The notes under the pieces were generated by a model. The model worked only from the letters and a program-made list of their open reading frames with translations. It made no database searches and had not been told where the DNA came from. A stretch of 32,222 bases of DNA. It comes from Cytophagaceae bacterium. Lineage in GTDB: Bacteria; Bacteroidota; Bacteroidia; Cytophagales; Cytophagaceae. The position numbers and the translations under genes are program-made. Positions within the stretch are counted from its first letter, which is position 1; each line of letters begins with the position of its first letter. Shown here in pieces: positions 8,226 to 17,374 of the stretch. The stretch covers positions 1-32,222 of the forward strand of contig JANWYS010000020.1 in the NCBI GenBank assembly GCA_025054875.1, read 5' to 3'.

Positions 8226-9842
8226 CTACACGGAGGGAATTTCCATTATTACACTTTCCAATTGATCGTTGGGTATATTGGCTTTGTTTTTTACCCGGGT
8301 TTTGTAGGTATAAATGGTATTTACAGAGTATCCTAAGAACTGTGCAATTTTTTCATTATCGGTTATCCCAAGGCGTATCAGTGCATATATTCTGATTTCC
8401 GGAGGTAATGAGTCGTTTTCATTTATCACATAACGGTCTTCATCTTTAAGCAGACTATTTATTTTTGAAACGAAGTTTGGGAAAATTTTCAGAAATATTT
8501 TATCAAAATTTTTGTAAAGCTCATCTCTTTCGTTTTTCAAATTTATGCGGTTTACAATATCTCGGATGTGATCCAAGTTTCTTTGAGCAATTTTTCTGTC
8601 AACGGAGTTTTTGAATTTTTCAATTTTATCAATGTATTCAGATATGGTTTTGAAAAAATGGCCTATATATTCGTCTTTGATTTTATTGGAATCTAATAGT
8701 TGAGTATTCAACTTTTTTAATTCGTTGTGCGAATGCAATAATTCTGCTCTGGCTGCTACTAATTTTCTGTTTTGCATGTAAATAACGATGGTAAGACCAA
8801 TAATGAGCAACGCAACGAGTGTTGCCAGCAAGGAGTATACAGTCAATTGTTTCCGTTTAGCTTCAACTTCATTCATGTGAGCCGATTCTATGACGGGTAA
8901 TATATTAGCAATTTGTACTTTTCTGAATTTAGCTCCATAAAACGAGGCATCTTCCTGGGCAATTTTTATATATCGGTATGCGGTTTCATAATTTTTTTCA
9001 CGAAATAATAATTCTGCCAAGTCTCTCAGCGCTACGGTTTCGCGTATAGAAGCTCTTACATCACACATGGCCGCCTTTGCCAGATATTCTTTTGTTTTTT
9101 CCATGTTATTATCCAGCCTATGCATGAAGCTGAGACTGGAAGCCACTATCGCCTTTTCGTGTTCGGTTAAAACGAATTGGTTTAGCAATTTTTCATAAGT
9201 ATTAATAGCTTCTCTTATATTCCGTATGCGCATATATTCCCAAGCCTTCAGAAAAAAATATTCAGCAGTATTTTTGTCGCATATGGAAATGGCATAACGT
9301 AGGTATTTATCTCCTTTTTTACTGTAAACCTGAGTATAAAATTGATCTTGAGAAAAATCTGCAAGATCAAAATACGTCCGTGCAAAAACTTTGTAAAACC
9401 TTATGCGTGCTTCTTTGGACAACATCATTGAATCTATGGTTATCAAAGTATCTAAGGCTTCTTTAAACATTCCGGACGATAGTAATATAAAGCTTATGTT
9501 TATTTTGGCTTCGTTTATTTTTTTGGGATCATTTAGTATATATCCTAACGATAGCATACGCTTTGTGTATTTGAAGGCTGAATCATATTGAAAAGATTTA
9601 TATTCTTCAGAAAGCTCACTGCATATTTGATATTGATATGTTATTTCTTTTTTTTGTTCGCTCTCCCACAATTGCTGATTCAGAGATTCTATTTTGTTCC
9701 ATTTTTTTGATGTGAGGTTATTTTTTTGCTCAAGCAAACTGTCTAATGCCTGAAGCACATTCTTTTCATGCTTTGTCGTACAAGCCGTAGTTATCAAAAT
9801 CATTGAAACAGTTGAAACAAAAGTAATAATGACATATCTCAT
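8226..9842 (-). CDS. DUF6377-like lipoprotein sensor with TPR-like, membrane and HTH regions
   Basis: A 538-residue protein. The N-terminus is a lipoprotein-type signal (LITTAC, Cys21). Residues 30-325 are helical, TPR-like repeats in the envelope. One transmembrane helix (about 333-356) follows, then a coiled-coil linker (360-390), and a C-terminal region (about 480-520) with ALIRLGITDNEKIAQFLGYS and NTIYTYKTRVKNKA, a LuxR-like helix-turn-helix. This architecture matches the Bacteroidota DUF6377 family, thought to be membrane-bound transcription regulators; the family name is from memory. No kinase or receiver domain is present, so it would be a one-component sensor. A signal sequence and an internal membrane helix together imply periplasmic TPRs and a cytoplasmic HTH. 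Its targets are not evident. Confidence 0.8.
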   Translation of the reverse strand: MRYVIITFVSTVSMILITTACTTKHEKNVLQALDSLLEQKNNLTSKKWNKIESLNQQLWESEQKKEITYQYQICSELSEEYKSFQYDSAFKYTKRMLSLGYILNDPKKINEAKINISFILLSSGMFKEALDTLITIDSMMLSKEARIRFYKVFARTYFDLADFSQDQFYTQVYSKKGDKYLRYAISICDKNTAEYFFLKAWEYMRIRNIREAINTYEKLLNQFVLTEHEKAIVASSLSFMHRLDNNMEKTKEYLAKAAMCDVRASIRETVALRDLAELLFREKNYETAYRYIKIAQEDASFYGAKFRKVQIANILPVIESAHMNEVEAKRKQLTVYSLLATLVALLIIGLTIVIYMQNRKLVAARAELLHSHNELKKLNTQLLDSNKIKDEYIGHFFKTISEYIDKIEKFKNSVDRKIAQRNLDHIRDIVNRINLKNERDELYKNFDKIFLKIFPNFVSKINSLLKDEDRYVINENDSLPPEIRIYALIRLGITDNEKIAQFLGYSVNTIYTYKTRVKNKANIPNDQLESVIMEIPSV

Positions 9843-10167
9843 ATCAAGAGTATTGAAAATGGCCGTATCAGTTTAATGATTATAAAACAATATAACCCTG
9901 AATTATACGAACTTACTAAAAAACACAATTATATGGAACATTTAAAAAAGCTTAGGAGAAATCAAAAACATATACTGAGTAGTTAACTCATGATTTTTTT
10001 ATCATACAATTTTTTTGTATTTTAATTGATACTAATAGTGTTTTGTACATAAAAAGTATCCGTGTGAATTTAATCGTATTGTTTCCTAAAAATATACTAC
10101 TGTGCAAAACTTATGATGAATACACAACAATACAGCATGACTTTGTACGTTCATACTACATTGGGTT
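9843..10167. other. Divergent intergenic region (325 bp) with a possible micro-ORF
   Basis: AT-rich spacer between the sensor gene (leftward) and the coiled-coil gene (rightward). On the plus strand a 17-codon ORF at 9933-9986 reads MEHLKKLRRNQKHILSS. Its stop lies in a small hairpin, TGAGT/ACTCA (9976-9990), followed by a T-run (9994-10000). The start of the 1105-residue gene has a TGACTTTG at 10138-10145, one base off the -7 consensus TAnnTTTG. Nothing else is visible. Confidence 0.35.
9976..10000 (+). terminator. Weak intrinsic terminator-like hairpin
   Basis: A 5-bp stem (TGAGT/ACTCA, 5-base loop) followed by TGATTTTTTT. The stem is short and AT-containing, so termination would be weak. 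It matters only if something rightward, such as the micro-ORF, is transcribed upstream of it. Confidence 0.25.
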
Positions 10168-13100
10168 ATGATAGAGAACACAACAACAGAATTAAAACAA
10201 AAGTTAGTCGCATATAAAAAGAAGTATTATCTGAATATACTTCTCAGGGGCTCTATTTTCTTCGTTGCAATAACGAGTTCATCGTATTTATTTTTTACAT
10301 CGCTGGAATACTTTGGAAAATTCAGCACACCGGCACGATTGGCTTTCCTGGTCAGTTTTGCCGGTATATCGGTATATACACTGTACAAATGGATAGCAAG
10401 GCCTTGTGTTCATCTGCTGAATCTGAACCGATCACTTACCGACGAACAGGCCGCTATTCAAATCGGGCAATACTTTCCACAAGTAAAGGATAAATTACTT
10501 AACACGCTTCAACTGTCAAAGCTTTCCCCTCATGACAATGCCTTATTAACCGCAAGCATTGAGCAAAGGACCAGAGAGCTTAAATTCATACCATTTGCAG
10601 AAGCTGTACGCATAGAAGAAAATAAAAAATATCTTCGCTACATAATACCACCTGCAGTGGCCATCATACTGCTACTGATTTTCATACCTCAGATGTTGAC
10701 GGAAAGCACTGCGCGCATCATCAATTATAAGAAGACATTTGCGGAGCCGGCACCCTTCATATTTGAAATGGCCAACAACACACTACAAGCTTATAAAAAT
10801 GAAGATTTCGAAATAGTGGTCAACCTTAAAGGTAAATCATTGGCTGATCAGGTCTATGTGATCAACAAAGGAAAGCGAAGCAAAATGAAAAAAAACTCAC
10901 CGGCATCTTTTTCTTATGTTTTTAAAAGTTTGCAACAAGATGAAACTTTTTATTTTGAAGCCGCCGGATTCAATTCATATGAATATACCATAAAAGTAAT
11001 TTCACGCCCCGAACTTCGTGTTTTCGAAACGCAATTAGAATATCCGGCATATCTGAACAAAAAAAATGAGTCGCTGAGAAATGCTGCTAACCTAACCGTG
11101 CCGGAAGGGACTAGCATAAATTGGATATTCGAAACCAGCGATGCAGAAAAACTTAACATACAGTTTTCCTCCGAATCAAAAAAAACAACTATAACCTCCA
11201 ACAACAATACATTCCGATACTCAAAACGTTTGAAGCAATCTGAAAACTATACTATCTCCCTGGAAAACTCACAAAGCTCAAACAAAGAACTGATTCAGTA
11301 CAGTGTGTCGGTCATAAAGGATCAATATCCAACCATTGCTGTCGAACGCTACAATGATACCATACTTTACAATTACATATCTTTAGGCGGAAAAATCACT
11401 GATGACTATGGGATAAAAAACCTTCAGCTTCTCTACAGAATCACAACGGCTGACGAATCTGCTAAAAACCATCCTTATAAGATAATAGCAATACCCTTAG
11501 CCTCTAAAGCAGCAACTCAAAACTTCTATTACAATCTGCGCATTGATACGTTGAACATTAAACCCGGAGATAAACTTGAATACTACCTGCAAGTGTGGGA
11601 CAATGATGGGGTGAACGGCAGTAAGAGCAGTCGTACAGCGACTTTTGAATTTAAATTTCCAACAGAGGAGGAATTTCAGAAAAATATGGCCGAAGCCTCT
11701 GCTCAAGCTGAAAATAAAATGGAGGAATTACTCCAAAAAACGTTGGCTCTTCAACAGCAGATAAACAAGATTCAGCAAAAACTAAAAACACAAAAATCTC
11801 TTGGTTGGCAGGAAAAACGCGATCTTGATAACATGATGAAAAAACATGAAGAGTTGAAAAATGAAATTGAACAACTTACAAAACAAAATCAGCAGCTCTC
11901 TGAGAAGCAAAAAAAATTTGACGAAATCAGTCAGGAAACTTTATACAAAATGGAACAATTGCAAAAACTCTTCAACGACATCTTAGACGAAGAAACAAAA
12001 AGATTATACGAAGAATTACGAAAAATGCTTGAAGAAAAGGCCAGTAAAGATATGATTGACAAAATGCTGGATAAAATAAAAAACAAAGATGAATATCTGA
12101 AGGACGAATTGAACAGGGCATTAGAAATGTTCAGGCAAATACAATTTGATAAAAAACTGGACGACATCATCAGCAACCTCGATAAATTATCAAAAGAACA
12201 AGAAGAACTCTCAAAAAAAACGGAAGAAAAAAACTCCTCGTCCGAGAAGTTGAGTAAAGAGCAAGAACAACTGAATGAAAAATTTGAAAATATAAAAGAA
12301 CAACTTAAAGAACTGAAAAACATCAACGAGAGTTTGGAAAACAAAAAAGACATGGAAGACACAAAAGCAGATGAAAACAGTATAGAACAAGATATGCAGG
12401 ACTCAAAGCAAAACCTGGAAAACAATCAGAAAAACAAAGCGGCCAAGGCTCAAAAAAATGCATCCCAAAAAATGCAAAAAATGTCGCAAAAGTTATCGCA
12501 AATGAAATCGGAAATGGCCATGGAAGAGATGCAAGAAAACTTAGACGACTTACGAGATATTTTGGAAAATTTAATAACCCTATCTTTCGAGCAAGAAGCA
12601 CTGATGAAAGATTTTAAAAAGATAAGCCATTCCGATCCACGTTATGTACAGCTTGCTCAAAAGCAACTCAAACTAAAAGACGACAGTAAAATCATTGAAG
12701 ACAGCCTGATGGCACTGGCCAAGCGCGTATTTGAAATACAATCTTTTGTGACACGCGAGGTTAAAGCCATGAAAAATTATATGGACGAAAGCCTCAGTGC
12801 CATCAAAGCCCGGCGCACTGATGTGGCTGCCGGCAAGCAACAATTTGCCATGACTTCCATCAACAACCTGGCGCTTATGCTGAATGAATCGCTCAAACAA
12901 ATGCAACAACAAATGCAGCAAATGCAAAGCGGCCAGGGCACAGGCCAGTGTAAAAAACCGGGCAAAAACAAATCTCCCGGACTTGGCGAACTACAGAAGC
13001 AACTCAACCAACAAATAGACCAGCTACGCAAAAGCGGCAAAACAGGTCGCGAGCTTTCAGAAGAACTCGCTCGCCTTGCGGCCCAACAAGAAATGATCAG

Positions 13101-13485
13101 AAAAATGCTTAAAGAACTCGAAGAAAAAGGAGCTAACAACGAAGGCGGGAAAGACCCAGGAAACCAGCTTAGTGAATTAAAAAAGCTTATGGAAGAAACA
13201 GAAAAAGATTTGGTAAATAAACGTATCACTCAGGAAACCATACTTAGACAACAAGAAATTCTGACACGCCTCTTGGAGTCAGAAAAAGCAACAAGAGAAC
13301 GTGAACTGGACGATAAACGTGAAGCTGAATCAGCAAAAGAAAAATTCAGCAACATACCACCATCATTCGAAAAATACCTGAAGGCAAAAGAAAAACAGAT
13401 AGATTTGCTTAAAACCGTGCCGCCTTCACTTACGCCTTACTACAAGCAAGAAGTAAATGAATATTTTCAAAAATTAGAAAATTAA
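10168..13485 (+). CDS. DUF4175-family giant coiled-coil membrane protein
   Basis: A 1105-residue protein. The N-terminus has three transmembrane helices (about 22-46, 56-77, 154-176), followed by a beta-rich region (about 190-500), probably extracytoplasmic. About 510-1060 is almost continuous charged and Gln-rich coiled coil, rich in Glu, Lys and Gln, with a short Gly/Pro break near 925-945 (GKNKSPG). This matches the DUF4175 family of Bacteroidota and some Alphaproteobacteria; its function is unknown, with an envelope or scaffold role only inferred. It is followed after 72 bases by an RsbW-like ATPase. I recall the same pairing in other Bacteroidota, often with ybeY and mnmG after it; here the next gene is the convergent mfd. 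Coding is typical of the host, with no sign of transfer. Confidence 0.85.
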   Translation: MIENTTTELKQKLVAYKKKYYLNILLRGSIFFVAITSSSYLFFTSLEYFGKFSTPARLAFLVSFAGISVYTLYKWIARPCVHLLNLNRSLTDEQAAIQIGQYFPQVKDKLLNTLQLSKLSPHDNALLTASIEQRTRELKFIPFAEAVRIEENKKYLRYIIPPAVAIILLLIFIPQMLTESTARIINYKKTFAEPAPFIFEMANNTLQAYKNEDFEIVVNLKGKSLADQVYVINKGKRSKMKKNSPASFSYVFKSLQQDETFYFEAAGFNSYEYTIKVISRPELRVFETQLEYPAYLNKKNESLRNAANLTVPEGTSINWIFETSDAEKLNIQFSSESKKTTITSNNNTFRYSKRLKQSENYTISLENSQSSNKELIQYSVSVIKDQYPTIAVERYNDTILYNYISLGGKITDDYGIKNLQLLYRITTADESAKNHPYKIIAIPLASKAATQNFYYNLRIDTLNIKPGDKLEYYLQVWDNDGVNGSKSSRTATFEFKFPTEEEFQKNMAEASAQAENKMEELLQKTLALQQQINKIQQKLKTQKSLGWQEKRDLDNMMKKHEELKNEIEQLTKQNQQLSEKQKKFDEISQETLYKMEQLQKLFNDILDEETKRLYEELRKMLEEKASKDMIDKMLDKIKNKDEYLKDELNRALEMFRQIQFDKKLDDIISNLDKLSKEQEELSKKTEEKNSSSEKLSKEQEQLNEKFENIKEQLKELKNINESLENKKDMEDTKADENSIEQDMQDSKQNLENNQKNKAAKAQKNASQKMQKMSQKLSQMKSEMAMEEMQENLDDLRDILENLITLSFEQEALMKDFKKISHSDPRYVQLAQKQLKLKDDSKIIEDSLMALAKRVFEIQSFVTREVKAMKNYMDESLSAIKARRTDVAAGKQQFAMTSINNLALMLNESLKQMQQQMQQMQSGQGTGQCKKPGKNKSPGLGELQKQLNQQIDQLRKSGKTGRELSEELARLAAQQEMIRKMLKELEEKGANNEGGKDPGNQLSELKKLMEETEKDLVNKRITQETILRQQEILTRLLESEKATRERELDDKREAESAKEKFSNIPPSFEKYLKAKEKQIDLLKTVPPSLTPYYKQEVNEYFQKLEN

Positions 13486-13557
13486 ATAAATTGCACTACA
13501 ACTGTATACGAAATTATTGGTCATACATGTATTTTTAACCAAAACAGAAGAATAAAG

Positions 13558-13962
13558 TTGATAAAGTCGCTTAAAATACAAATTCCATCTATAATAGAGA
13601 ACATACGTATCGTGGAGAGTTTTATTGACAACGTCAAAGAAAAATATAAACTCGATGACGATATCTACGGCAATATTATGGTAGCTGTGACGGAATCGGT
13701 AAACAATGCCATTAAGCATGGAAATAACTGCGACAAAAATAAGAACGTTACTCTTATCGCAGAATATGAAGACAATCTGGTTCGTTTTATTGTAGAAGAT
13801 GAGGGACCCGGATTCGACCCTGACAACTTACCCGATCCTACAGCACCTGAAAACATAGGAAAGCTAGGTGGAAGAGGTATTTTTTTGATGAAGCAGTTAT
13901 CGGACGAAGTACATTACCACAACAACGGACGAAAAGCTGAAATGATTTTTTACATAAACTAG
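13558..13962 (+). CDS. RsbW/SpoIIAB-like ATP-binding anti-sigma-type protein
   Basis: A 134-residue GHKL (HATPase_c) protein, the size of stand-alone anti-sigma kinases. It shows the N-box ESVNNAIKHGNN (46-57), the G1 box DEGPGFD (81-87) and the G2 box GGRGIFLM (104-111). Proteins of this type bind ATP and usually phosphorylate an anti-sigma antagonist or hold a sigma factor; no such partner is in the window, so the target is unknown. The start is TTG at 13558, since no in-frame ATG exists nearby and the reading frame stays open upstream only through ATT codons. Its TAG stop shares two bases with the stop of convergent mfd, in a CTAG. It follows the DUF4175 gene by 72 bases, probably in one operon. 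Confidence 0.88.
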   Translation: MIKSLKIQIPSIIENIRIVESFIDNVKEKYKLDDDIYGNIMVAVTESVNNAIKHGNNCDKNKNVTLIAEYEDNLVRFIVEDEGPGFDPDNLPDPTAPENIGKLGGRGIFLMKQLSDEVHYHNNGRKAEMIFYIN

Positions 13963-16900
13963 GTTTGCTTCAATTCTTCTTGAGCCTTAGTTAAATTAAT
14001 TATACGATTCTCTATGTCGCTGAGTACCCTATATGCATCCGATACAGATTCTATGCCCTCTATCTGAATGGTGAGTTTTTTTTGTACTTCTCGCATCTTG
14101 CATGTTTTTGAATGAATCTGAACATACTGTAAAATCACGCCAAACACTTCACTTCGGTAGTAGCTTACATTTTCAGCCGGCACAAATTGTCCTTTCATCA
14201 TACCACCTTTCAAAACTAATTTTTCGAAGCCTAATTTTTCGGCTTTCCAACGCAGGCGTATGGTCAATATTAAGTCTTCCACTTCTTTAGGCATAGGGCC
14301 GAAGCGGTCTGTAAGGCTATTGCAAAATGCTGTAAGTTGCTCTTCTGACTTTATACTGTCTATGGTTGAATACAAATTGAGTCGTTCAGTGATGTTACTA
14401 ACATAACTTTCGGGAATGATGATAGACAGGTCTGTCTCAATAGTACAATCGGGCGACAAAGCTTTGAGTTCTTTAAGCTGGAGTTCTTTTTCAAACAATT
14501 CTTTGAATTCTGATTCTTTTAATTCTTGTATTGCTTCGTCCAAAATTTTGTGATACATATCAAAACCCAGGTCGTTTATGAAACCGCTTTGTTCAGCCCC
14601 CAGCAAATTTCCGGCTCCACGAATGTCCAGATCGCGCATGGCAACTTTAAAACCATCACCCAGGTCAGAAAACTCCTCAAGCACTTGCAGGCGTTTGCGT
14701 GCATCTGCAGGTAGTGTGGCCATTGGAGGGACAAGAAGATAACAGTAAGCTTTCTTATTAGATCGCCCAACACGGCCGCGCATCTGATGCAAATCGGATA
14801 AGCCAAATGAATGGGCTTTGTTTATAATAATCGTATTGGCATTCGGTATATCAAGTCCGGATTCGATAATGTTGGTAGATACGAGAATATCGTATTCGCC
14901 CTCTACAAATCCAATCATAACTTTCTCAAGTTGCTCTCCGTCCATTTGTCCATGAGCAATGGCGAGCGTAGAATCAGGCACCAGTCTTTTTATACTCGCA
15001 GCAAATTCTTCAATATCAGATACACGGTTGTGTACCACAAAAACCTGGCCTCCTCTTTTTAGTTCAAAAACTATTGCATCGCGTATGATTTCTTCATTAT
15101 ATTCATGGACCTCCGTTTGCACGGGCTGGCGATTAGGCGGTGGAGTAGATATGATAGATAGATCGCGGGCGCCCATAAGGGAGAAATGTAATGTGCGCGG
15201 TATAGGGGTAGCCGTCAGCGTGAGGGTATCTATGTTTACTTTCATCTCACGAAGTTTTTCCTTCACTTTCACGCCAAACTTTTGCTCCTCATCTATGATC
15301 AACAATCCTAAGTCTTTAAACTTTACATCCTTTCCGATGAGCCTGTGAGTACCGATTAGAATATTCGTTTTGCCTTCGGCCACGCGGCGTAATGTTTCTT
15401 TGATTTGGGTAGCAGTTTTGAACCTGCTGATGTATTCTACCATGCAAGGAAATTTTTTCAACCGCTCGCGAAAGGTTTTGTAATGTTGCATGGCTAAAAC
15501 TGTGGTAGGTACTAATACGGCCACCTGTTTATTATCGCACACGGCTTTAAAAGCTGCACGTATGGCAACCTCAGTTTTTCCAAAACCCACATCGCCACAT
15601 ATCAGGCGGTCCATGGGATAAGGCTGTTCCATATCGTGCTTCACATCTTGCGTCGCTTTGGCTTGGTCCGGAGTGTCTTCGTAGATGAATGAAGATTCTA
15701 ATTCGGCTTGTAAAAAACTATCCGGACTGAAAGAGAAACCCGGAGCGGATTTTCGCAAAGCGTACAAGCGTATGAGTTCTTTGGCAATGTCTTTTACCTG
15801 TTTTTTAACTTTATTCTTTTTTGCCTCCCATTCTCCCGAGCCTAATTTGCTCATAGCCGGCACTGCACCGTCTTTTCCACTGTACTTAGATATTTTGTGA
15901 AGAGAATGAATGTTTATGTAAAGTAAATCATCGTCTTTAAACACCAGGCGCAATACTTCCTGTTGTTTGCCGTTTATCTCTCGTGTTTCCATACCGGCAA
16001 AACGGGCTATTCCATAATCGCTGTGAGTTACAAAGTCGCCACGCTGAAGCGAGCGCAGCTCTTTGATGGTCATTGCAGAAGTTTTGCCTGGTTTCTCCTT
16101 GACTTTATATCTGTGGTGACGTTCAAAAATTTCATGATCAGTATAAAATAAAATTTTTAATCGCTCATCTATGAAACCTGCCCTCAGCGATATATTTAAT
16201 GTATGTATCGGAAGATCGGCATCCAGTTCCTCGAATATCGAATTCAACCGGTCTATTTGCTTGAGTGAATCCGAACAGAGGTATATTGTATATCCTTGTA
16301 AGTGTTTTTCTCTCAGATCTTCTGTCAGCAAAGAAAAGTCTTTATTAAACGAAGGTTGAGGTTTAGTATTAAATTGTACTTGCTCAGAGCCAAAATAATT
16401 TTTTGTACCTATTTCTGCTTTCGTTACTTTACTCAGTTGCTCTGACAAAAATTGTTCATTAATCATTAAACGTTCCGGATGAGTAATTAATGATGAATCG
16501 CCGGATTTTTTTTTCAGCTCTTCATATTTCTCCAGCGTTTTTTCGTAGTGTATTCTGCAAACATCGAGGCAAAACTTAAAGTCTTTTGACATGATGATGC
16601 TGTCTTCCGGCAAAAAAGAGAAGAAAGATTCCCGGCTTTCAGATATGAGTTTAGTCTGAACATTAGGAGTAATGCATGCATGCTCCACTTTGCGTGAAGA
16701 CAACTGCGACTCTATGGAAAACACTCTTATACTTTCTACTTCATTTCCGTTGAGTTCTATTCTGAAAGGTTCATCATGCGAATAAGAAAATACATCTACT
16801 ATCCCTCCCCTTATGGAAAACTGGCCGGGTTCATATACAAAATCACTTTGTTCAAATTCATATGATGATAACCACTCCGACAAAAATGATACATCAAGCT

Positions 16901-17351
16901 TATTACCTACACTTATTAAAAATGTATTGCTGGATAACGATTTTTTACTTATTACTTTTTCGCATATTGCCTCCGGATGAGTGATGATGATATGTGGAGA
17001 TTTTTTTTTCTGTAATTCATTCAGCACAGATATACGCTGCAACACATTTGCATTATCTACTTCTTCATATTGATAGGCTTTTTTATATGATGCAGGGTAA
17101 TACAACAAATGTTCATCGCTCTTAGATATGTGCTTTACATCATCATATGTATATAAAGCCTCTTCCTTATCGTGCACTATATAGAGCAGAGTAAGGTTTA
17201 AATTTCTAAAGCATGAGTAAAGTAAAAAAGAATCGGAACTTCCTGACAAGCCCGTTATATGCAATGAACGGCCATCTCTAAACTTGCTGTACAAAAATTT
17301 TAGCAAGCCATCATTTTCATAAGGTTCAAAAAATCTCTCTCTAGGATTCAT
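13959..17351 (-). CDS. mfd: Transcription-repair coupling factor
   Basis: A DNA translocase that removes RNA polymerase stalled at lesions and recruits the UvrA/UvrB excision system. The 1130 residues are full length. It has a UvrB-like N-terminal part, then the RNA-polymerase-interaction domain (about 436-490, with RGDFVTHSDYGIARF). The translocase has Walker A GDVGFGKT (about 586-593), DEEQ in IIDEEQKFGV and TATPIPRTL, with a MRGRVGRS motif VI in lobe 2. A C-terminal TRCF domain follows. ATG at 17351 is chosen: the in-frame TTG 18 bases upstream would lie within the -7 box. Its 5' region begins directly in the terminus of intergenic repeat B. The 3' end overlaps the stop of the ATPase gene. 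Confidence 0.96.
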   Translation of the reverse strand: MNPRERFFEPYENDGLLKFLYSKFRDGRSLHITGLSGSSDSFLLYSCFRNLNLTLLYIVHDKEEALYTYDDVKHISKSDEHLLYYPASYKKAYQYEEVDNANVLQRISVLNELQKKKSPHIIITHPEAICEKVISKKSLSSNTFLISVGNKLDVSFLSEWLSSYEFEQSDFVYEPGQFSIRGGIVDVFSYSHDEPFRIELNGNEVESIRVFSIESQLSSRKVEHACITPNVQTKLISESRESFFSFLPEDSIIMSKDFKFCLDVCRIHYEKTLEKYEELKKKSGDSSLITHPERLMINEQFLSEQLSKVTKAEIGTKNYFGSEQVQFNTKPQPSFNKDFSLLTEDLREKHLQGYTIYLCSDSLKQIDRLNSIFEELDADLPIHTLNISLRAGFIDERLKILFYTDHEIFERHHRYKVKEKPGKTSAMTIKELRSLQRGDFVTHSDYGIARFAGMETREINGKQQEVLRLVFKDDDLLYINIHSLHKISKYSGKDGAVPAMSKLGSGEWEAKKNKVKKQVKDIAKELIRLYALRKSAPGFSFSPDSFLQAELESSFIYEDTPDQAKATQDVKHDMEQPYPMDRLICGDVGFGKTEVAIRAAFKAVCDNKQVAVLVPTTVLAMQHYKTFRERLKKFPCMVEYISRFKTATQIKETLRRVAEGKTNILIGTHRLIGKDVKFKDLGLLIIDEEQKFGVKVKEKLREMKVNIDTLTLTATPIPRTLHFSLMGARDLSIISTPPPNRQPVQTEVHEYNEEIIRDAIVFELKRGGQVFVVHNRVSDIEEFAASIKRLVPDSTLAIAHGQMDGEQLEKVMIGFVEGEYDILVSTNIIESGLDIPNANTIIINKAHSFGLSDLHQMRGRVGRSNKKAYCYLLVPPMATLPADARKRLQVLEEFSDLGDGFKVAMRDLDIRGAGNLLGAEQSGFINDLGFDMYHKILDEAIQELKESEFKELFEKELQLKELKALSPDCTIETDLSIIIPESYVSNITERLNLYSTIDSIKSEEQLTAFCNSLTDRFGPMPKEVEDLILTIRLRWKAEKLGFEKLVLKGGMMKGQFVPAENVSYYRSEVFGVILQYVQIHSKTCKMREVQKKLTIQIEGIESVSDAYRVLSDIENRIINLTKAQEELKQT

Positions 17352-17366
17352 ATTGTATTCAAAAGA

Positions 17367-17374
17367 CAAATTTA
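17367..17374 (-). promoter_or_regulatory. Likely -7 promoter box of mfd, formed at the edge of repeat B
   Basis: The minus strand reads TAAATTTG, a perfect TAnnTTTG. The ATG of mfd lies 15-16 bases further on, giving a very short leader. The first two bases of the box (17373-17374 on the plus strand) belong to the TTAACCC terminus of the neighbouring repeat, so the repeat appears to contribute to the promoter. No clear TTTG is seen at the -33 position. Confidence 0.4.

Noticed and set aside
11931-12425. A 164-codon minus-strand ORF rich in Ser and Phe
   Set aside because: It is the shadow of the Lys/Glu-rich coiled coil on the other strand; such Ser/Phe-rich shadows are expected and there is no start context.
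12777-13229. A 150-codon minus-strand ORF
   Set aside because: Also a shadow of the coiled-coil gene, inside its confirmed reading frame.
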